NCBI GenBank assembly: GCA_023431055.1
Contig: JAEYXX010000034.1
Coordinates: 1-20,663, forward strand
Source of the DNA: Pseudomonadota bacterium
GTDB lineage: Bacteria > Pseudomonadota > Gammaproteobacteria > Pseudomonadales > Pseudomonadaceae
DNA: 20,663 nucleotides
Reading direction: 5' to 3'
The translations under genes were made by a program, and so were the position numbers. Of the stretch, positions 12,358 through 20,663 are shown one piece after another (within the stretch, counting starts at the first letter, position 1; the number at the start of each line of letters is the position of its first letter). Under the pieces are notes generated by a model. That model saw nothing but the letters and a program-made list of their open reading frames with translations, ran no database searches and was not told the origin of the DNA.

Positions 12358-14286
12358 TTATTGATCGTCGAAGAAACGCTCGTTCCACGCCACCAGTGGG
12401 TGCGGCGCGCCCAGCTTCTGGCCGTAGATCACCGAGTAGGACAGCACGTTCTGCACGTACTGGCGGGTCTCGTCGAAGGGGATGTTCTCCACCCAGACGT
12501 CGTAGCTCAGGTGATTGGCGCCACGCAGCCACTGGCGGACGCGGCCCGGTCCGGCGTTGTAGGCGGCCGAGGCGAGTACGCGGTTGCCGTTGAACTGGCC
12601 GTACACCTGGCTGAGATAAGCCGCACCCAGCTGGATGTTGGTGTCCGGGTTGAGCGCTTGTTGCGGCGACGCTAGGGGGATGCCGAACTTGCGCGCGGTT
12701 TCCTTGGCAGTGGCCGGCATCAACTGCATCAGGCCCATGGCGCCGGCGTGGGAGCGAGCGTCGGCCATGAAGGCGCTTTCCTGACGGGTGATGGCGAATA
12801 CCCAGCTCGAATGCAGGTCGCGGCGTCTGGCTTCGCGGACCAGTTCGTCGCGATGGGCCATGGGGAAGCGCACTTCCAGATCGTCCCAGTACTGGGCCTG
12901 GCTGATGGTGCGGATGGCCGGGAAGTACCACTCCATTTCATAGGCCAGGCGCGCCTGGGCGACCAGTTCGTCACGGCTGAACAGGCGGCTGACGTGATAC
13001 CACTCGCGGCGACCGTCGACGATCTGGCCGCGCGCATGAAACTCCATGGCGCGTTTGATGCCGGCGGTGTTGCGCACTTTCTGCACGATCTTGGGATCGA
13101 GAGCCAGTGGCTGGTTGTTCAGCGCGTAGGGCGCCTTGACCTGATCGGCGGCCATGAAACCGTAGAAATCACGCTCCTTGGCCAGGGCCTGGAACAGCAC
13201 CGCCGATTGCTGGCTGTTGGGCTGCGCCAGTTGCAGGCTGCGCGCGTTCCAGTAGCGCCAGCGGTTGCTGCTGGCCAGGTCGGACGGCATCTTCTGCGTC
13301 AACTGATAGGCCTCTTCCCAGCGGCCGTGGCGCAGCAGCAGGCGTGCACGCCACTCGCTGACGGTGTTGTCACGCAGCTGCGGGTCGTACTTGGCCATCA
13401 CCTGCAGGCCGCGCAAGTCGAAGCGCTGTGCCAGGCGCAGGCCGATCTGGCGGGCGATGGCGACCTGTTCGTCGGCGGAGAATTTCATGCGCTGGGCATA
13501 GCCGTCGAGCAGGGCCAGGGCGTCTTCGGGATTTTGCCGGGCCAGGCGGCGCAGGCCGAGGCCGACCACATCGCTCATGGCATCATCGGCGGGGGCGAAG
13601 CGTGCGGTGTTCTTCAGTAATTCCGGTTTCTGCGCCACTTCGACCATCAGCTTGCCGCGCTCGCCGAGCGTCGGCATGCCCTTGATCAGGAAGTTGGCCA
13701 GCCCGTAGTTGCCGCTTTCTACCGCCAGCTTGGCGCGCTGCCAGCGGCGCTGCTCGGTGAGCTGGCCATTGGCGGCCCAACGTTCGAACAGCGGGTCGCA
13801 GGCGTTGGGCTGAGACTTGCCCACCAGCCAGAGCTTCTCGGCCGTGGCATTGCCTTCTGCGGTCAGGCCGTGGCTCAGCTGGTATTGGCCGTACAGGCAG
13901 TCCAGCTCGGTGAAGTTGAGGGCGGGATCGTAGTGATCGAGGAAGGGCTTCCAGTCGCCACGTTCGGCCAGCCAGCGCAACCAGCGCAGCTTCATCCAGT
14001 TGGCCTGGGGCAGGTCACCGTGCTCGGCGAGGAATTTCTCGATCTCGGCATTGCTCGCCGATTTGAGGCGATTGGTCAGCTCGTCATAGGCCAGATAGGG
14101 TGTCAGCGGGTAATCGCGCAGCGCGCTGGCGTACTGGCGATAGGGGCCGCTGTCGCCCTTGGCCAGGGCGCGCTTGGCTTCATCGTAGAACTGGCGCTGT
14201 TGGGAGAGGCTGGCGGCTTCGACACTGGCGATGCCAGTGGCGGTAAGAATCAGGCAGGAAACTACAGAGAAAAAGCGACTGCGCAT
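12358..14286 (-). CDS. slt: Soluble lytic murein transglycosylase
   Basis: The 642-residue precursor has a signal peptide (residues 1-24, hydrophobic FFSVVSCLILTATGIA). A long alpha-helical superhelix of about 450 residues follows, then a C-terminal GH23 lysozyme-like domain. The catalytic Glu is E503 in AITRQESAF. GLMQLMPATA at 518-527 and AAYNAGPGRV at 574-583 complete the active-site signature. The length and architecture match Slt70. It cleaves the MurNAc-GlcNAc bond of peptidoglycan in the periplasm, giving 1,6-anhydro muropeptides that are recycled and can signal to AmpR-type regulators. I start at ATG 14286 because the signal peptide begins there. The longer frame to 14340 adds 18 residues with no secretion sense. 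It is divergent from uup. Confidence 0.93.
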   Translation of the reverse strand: MRSRFFSVVSCLILTATGIASVEAASLSQQRQFYDEAKRALAKGDSGPYRQYASALRDYPLTPYLAYDELTNRLKSASNAEIEKFLAEHGDLPQANWMKLRWLRWLAERGDWKPFLDHYDPALNFTELDCLYGQYQLSHGLTAEGNATAEKLWLVGKSQPNACDPLFERWAANGQLTEQRRWQRAKLAVESGNYGLANFLIKGMPTLGERGKLMVEVAQKPELLKNTARFAPADDAMSDVVGLGLRRLARQNPEDALALLDGYAQRMKFSADEQVAIARQIGLRLAQRFDLRGLQVMAKYDPQLRDNTVSEWRARLLLRHGRWEEAYQLTQKMPSDLASSNRWRYWNARSLQLAQPNSQQSAVLFQALAKERDFYGFMAADQVKAPYALNNQPLALDPKIVQKVRNTAGIKRAMEFHARGQIVDGRREWYHVSRLFSRDELVAQARLAYEMEWYFPAIRTISQAQYWDDLEVRFPMAHRDELVREARRRDLHSSWVFAITRQESAFMADARSHAGAMGLMQLMPATAKETARKFGIPLASPQQALNPDTNIQLGAAYLSQVYGQFNGNRVLASAAYNAGPGRVRQWLRGANHLSYDVWVENIPFDETRQYVQNVLSYSVIYGQKLGAPHPLVAWNERFFDDQ

Positions 14287-14450
14287 GGCATTTCCAGGGG
14301 CAAGCAGAGATATGGGGCAACACGATCCGTGTCGTTGCATGCCTCTAGCTTAGCCTTTCACAAGGGCGCGGTGAATGCCGCCGGGCCGGATGGACACATG
14401 CAGCAAAAATGCGCTTGCCTGCACCGAGGTGGAGTGCTGGTGCTGCGCCT

Positions 14451-14471
14451 GCCGCCTGCCGCCTGCCGCCT
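14451..14471. repeat. Three tandem copies of GCCGCCT upstream of uup
   Basis: Three perfect heptamers follow one degenerate copy (TGCGCCT, 14444-14450). They lie in the 251-bp divergent gap between slt and uup. Their 7-bp period and the CCT/AGG ending recall the heptamer arrays at 8371 and 12301, so they may belong to the same repeat family. Confidence 0.7.
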
Positions 14472-14506
14472 CAGCGGAAACGGCAACAGCCGGCTGGCAA
14501 CTCGAG

Positions 14507-14512
14507 TAGAAT
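14507..14512 (+). promoter_or_regulatory. Possible -10 box of uup
   Basis: TAGAAT lies 25 bases before the uup start codon and matches the -10 consensus at five of six positions. No convincing -35 hexamer is visible 16-18 bases upstream. Confidence 0.3.
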
Positions 14513-14537
14513 GCGCCGCCTGTTTCCGGAGATGCCC

Positions 14538-16463
<1,926 letters not shown>

Positions 16464-16481
16464 CGAAGGAACGAACGGGCA

Positions 16482-17168
16482 ATGGCCATCGAGTACCGCA
16501 TTACTCTCGACGACAATCATCAGTTCAGCTATCGGATCGAGCTGAATCGCGAATATGACCCCGCGCAGGCGCAGCAGGCACCTGCCTGGACACGCCTCGG
16601 GCATCAGCAATGCAGCAATTGCCCGCTCAGTCGCGAGCAGTTCAGCCATTGCCCGGCTGCAGTCGATCTGCATCGCGTGATCGAAGACTTTCGCGGCCTG
16701 CCGGCATTCAAGAAAGCCAGTGTCTGGGTGCGCACGCCGGAGCGTGAATACACCAAGCATGTCGGCCTGGAGGAAGGGCTGCGGGCGCTGCTCGGGGTGA
16801 TCATGGCTACCAGCGCCTGCCCGGTGCTGGCGCGCCTGAAACCCATGGCGCAGCACCACCTGCCCTTTGCCAACAATCAGGAATTCATCCTGCGGGCGGT
16901 ATCGCTGTATCTGACGCGGCAATACTTCAACATGCGCGAAGGGCGTCTGGCCGACTGGGAACTAAAAGGCCTGGTGCGCCTGTTCCAGCAACTCAAGCTG
17001 GTCAATCAGGCTTTCTGGCAGCGTATTCACGACACCTGTGAAGGTGACTCCAACCTCAAGGCCTTTCTCACCTTCTTCTCGATGTCGTCGAGCATGACGG
17101 TATCGCTGGAAACCCAGTTGCAGAAGATCCGCCCGCTGGTCATGAGCGCGGGCGAGTCGCTCGAGTAG
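16482..17168 (+). CDS. Conserved-looking cytoplasmic protein of unknown function with a Cys motif
   Basis: The 228-residue product has no signal peptide or membrane segment, and I do not assign a family. The N-terminal 25 residues (EYRITLDDNHQFSYRIELNRE) look like paired beta strands. They are followed by C44-x2-C47 and H56-C57 (CSNCPLSREQFSHCP), which could bind a metal. The rest is mostly helical, including FFSMSSSMTVSLETQLQKIRPLV near the end. The gene begins 18 bases after the uup stop with AAGGA upstream, so it is probably transcribed with uup. Codon use equals its neighbours, which suggests a resident gene rather than an acquired one. Confidence 0.8.
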   Translation: MAIEYRITLDDNHQFSYRIELNREYDPAQAQQAPAWTRLGHQQCSNCPLSREQFSHCPAAVDLHRVIEDFRGLPAFKKASVWVRTPEREYTKHVGLEEGLRALLGVIMATSACPVLARLKPMAQHHLPFANNQEFILRAVSLYLTRQYFNMREGRLADWELKGLVRLFQQLKLVNQAFWQRIHDTCEGDSNLKAFLTFFSMSSSMTVSLETQLQKIRPLVMSAGESLE

Positions 17169-17185
17169 GGGTGAAGCCAAAAGTC

Positions 17186-17247
17186 TCGCCGCTGAAGCGC
17201 TTCCCACAGAGCCAACGCAGCTACTGTGGGAGGGGCTTTAGCCGCGA
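17186..17247. repeat. REP-type palindrome, same family as 1654-1716
   Basis: The arms 17186-17209 and 17224-17247 are inverted with about 20 of 24 bases matching (core TTCCCACAG / CTGTGGGAG). It separates the convergent unknown gene and the universal stress protein gene. There is no T-run, but the hairpin at a convergent junction could limit read-through. Confidence 0.75.
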
Positions 17248-17254
17248 CGCGATC

Positions 17255-17704
17255 TCAAGCGCCTTTTTCGCCTTTCTTCAGACGCACGGCGAGCACATCG
17301 CAGGGCGCGCCGTGCAGCACGTCATTGGCGGTGGAGCCGAGCAGCAGCGCCAGGCCGTGGCGGCCATGGCTGCCGACCACGATCAGATCGCAGCCCTGCT
17401 CTTCGGCAAGGCGGTGGATTTCCTGCCGCGGTTGGCCATACGCCAGATGGCGCTGGTCGGCGGTGAGTTCCGGATACTTGCCGGTGAAGCTGTCCAGGCG
17501 CTCGCGGGCCTGCTCGAACTGCTGTTGCTGCAGCATCGACAGATCCATCGGCACGTCACCGCCAAAGGCCATGGCCATGGGTTCGACGATATGCACCAGG
17601 GACATCTTGGCACCGCTGGCCTGGGCCAGCTTCTGTGCACGTACCACGACGGGGTCGCATTCCTCGGTCAGGTCGACGGCGACCAGAATGTGCTGGTAGG
17701 GCAT
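17255..17704 (-). CDS. Universal stress protein, UspA family
   Basis: The 149-residue protein is a single Usp domain. It opens with HILVAVDLTEECDPVVVRAQKLA and has the ATP-binding motif G111-x2-G114-x8-G123-S124-T125 (GSHGRHGLALLLGSTAN) followed by VLHGAPCDVLAVR. That motif places it with the nucleotide-binding Usp proteins. These are cytoplasmic dimers induced by starvation, oxygen limitation or other stress. AGGAGG lies about ten bases before the ATG. It converges with the unknown gene after uup. Upstream lies the terminator of the helix-rich periplasmic gene, so it is probably transcribed alone. Confidence 0.92.
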   Translation of the reverse strand: MPYQHILVAVDLTEECDPVVVRAQKLAQASGAKMSLVHIVEPMAMAFGGDVPMDLSMLQQQQFEQARERLDSFTGKYPELTADQRHLAYGQPRQEIHRLAEEQGCDLIVVGSHGRHGLALLLGSTANDVLHGAPCDVLAVRLKKGEKGA

Positions 17705-17794
17705 GGTTGGATCCTCCTCGAAGGGGCAAATGACTATGCGGCAAGTATGGCCCCGTTGTGCACGATAAGGGGCGGATTGTCATCATTCAGGCAA

Positions 17795-17820
17795 AGAAAA
17801 GCCCGGTGCGAGCACCGGGC
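17795..17820 (-). terminator. Rho-independent terminator of the 17856-18677 gene
   Basis: GCCCGGTGC (17801-17809) and GCACCGGGC (17812-17820) form a GC-rich stem. On the minus strand it is followed by TTTTCTTTG. It lies 36 bases beyond the stop codon of the minus-strand gene ending at 17856 and before the universal stress protein gene. Confidence 0.85.
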
Positions 17821-17855
17821 GGGGACAGGGCCAGGCAGGCCGGAAATCATTGGCA

Positions 17856-18677
17856 TCATTGTTGGCCGGCGGCGTACTGCGCTGCAACGCCTTCCAGGCC
17901 CTCGATGATACTGTCGGAATACTTGCTGATCAGAAAGGGTACGGTGTTTTCATTGTAGTTGCGCAGGGATTTCTCGATGTAACGCCATTTGGTTTCGATG
18001 GAGCCCAGCGCTGCGGTGATCTGTGGGGTGTTCTGCTGGGCGGCGCTGAGGTTGTCGAGTTGACTGGCGAACTCGCCGACCAGCTCATCGATGGCCCGTT
18101 CTTCGCCGCCGCCAAAGAAACTGGTGCCGACCGAGGCACTGCGTGATGCATAGTCCAGCGCGATGTTCTGCATCAGCAGGCTCTGCTCACGACTCTTCTG
18201 AGTCAGTGGCGGTACGCTGAAGCCGCTTTCTTGCTGAATCTTCTGGTACAGCTCCTGACTAATGGCCATGAGGCGCTGGTTGTTGTCGGCCAGGTCGGCG
18301 ACCGGTTGCAGGTCGGTATAGCCCTGGCGCCGCATCGCCTCCATCAGGGCCTGCAGCCCGCTGCGGTAGCTCTGCCAGTCCTTCTGCAGCTGAGTGTGCA
18401 GCGCCTTGCTGGCATCACCAGGCATCTCGCCCAGGCCGTCGAGGTGCGCCTGGCCCTCCTGCAAGGATTCGCCAATCATCCGCGCGTAGCGCTGGTCTCC
18501 TTCCATGCCGTTGTACATGTAGAAGTCGCCCAGGCTCTTCTGCGTCGCCAGGCGCAGTTGGTGCAGGCGCAGCAGATCATCGGCCGGTGCTGCATTGAGC
18601 AGGGTGGAGGTGAGCGATGCCAGGAGGAACAGGAGCAGAGTGCTCAGCGGAAATGCAAGCGAACGGCGGCTCGACAT
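17856..18677 (-). CDS. Periplasmic helix-rich protein, PilJ/NarX-sensor-like
   Basis: The 273-residue protein has a signal peptide or N-terminal anchor (SLAFPLSTLLLFLLASLTSTLLNAAPA). The remainder is almost wholly amphipathic helix. Segments such as LRLATQKSLGDFYMYNGMEGD and TQKSREQSLLMQNIALDYA recall the paired helices of the PilJ/NarX-type periplasmic sensing module, but no kinase or methyl-accepting domain follows. The product is therefore a free or anchored helical bundle, and I cannot name its ligand. The start is ATG 18677 with GGAG upstream. The open frame extends to 18926 but adds 83 residues without secretion logic. A strong terminator follows. The sensor-module resemblance is a weak impression. 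Confidence 0.75.
   Translation of the reverse strand: MSSRRSLAFPLSTLLLFLLASLTSTLLNAAPADDLLRLHQLRLATQKSLGDFYMYNGMEGDQRYARMIGESLQEGQAHLDGLGEMPGDASKALHTQLQKDWQSYRSGLQALMEAMRRQGYTDLQPVADLADNNQRLMAISQELYQKIQQESGFSVPPLTQKSREQSLLMQNIALDYASRSASVGTSFFGGGEERAIDELVGEFASQLDNLSAAQQNTPQITAALGSIETKWRYIEKSLRNYNENTVPFLISKYSDSIIEGLEGVAAQYAAGQQ

Positions 18678-20663
<1,986 letters not shown>

Overview
The window looks like chromosome from a GC-rich gammaproteobacterium of the genus Pseudomonas, probably the mendocina/oleovorans/alcaligenes side of the genus. Three things suggest this. Codon use is strongly G/C at third positions. Gene content and order match the part of the Pseudomonas chromosome I remember around the P. 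aeruginosa faoA/PA3014 to PA3027 region (from memory, not searched). The intergenic gaps carry Pseudomonas-type REP palindromes.

Layout. 1-302: tail of a probable ECF sigma factor overlapping a small zinc-type anti-sigma factor. 303-1908: an accessory island. It contains one AT-rich, minus-strand AbiJ-NTD4/HEPN-like probable anti-phage gene with a foldable integron attC site, so the gene sits in what appears to be a complete mobile cassette (467-1399). Two 39-bp near-identical direct repeats flank it. 1909-2311: an orphan HvfA-like secreted peptide with two EGxC motifs, followed by a doubtful small ORF. 2241-8364: an AraC regulator divergent from three genes encoding an alkyl-DHAP-synthase-like flavoenzyme, a GlpD-like dehydrogenase and an FGGY kinase. 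A 22-bp-spaced direct repeat between the divergent starts is a good operator candidate. 8371-8479: a heptamer repeat array. 8481-12291: a pirin, a YegS-like lipid kinase, CheV and a MOSC protein. 12301-12357: a second heptamer array. 12358-18677: lytic transglycosylase Slt, the ABC-F ATPase Uup, a Cys-containing unknown, a universal stress protein and a periplasmic helix-rich protein. 19145-end: the first 506 residues of FadB.

How the genes fit together. The AraC/flavoenzyme/GlpD-like/kinase block reads as one regulated pathway acting on a glycerol- or ether-lipid-type substrate. The alkyl-DHAP-synthase resemblance makes ether-lipid or glyceryl-ether metabolism the most attractive hypothesis, but it is inference. 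The rest is mostly core housekeeping (cell-wall recycling, translation or DNA-associated ABC-F, fatty-acid beta-oxidation). The most unusual stretch is 300-2240, where a solitary integron cassette carrying a defence-type gene lies between a sigma/anti-sigma pair and an orphan RiPP-type metallophore precursor.
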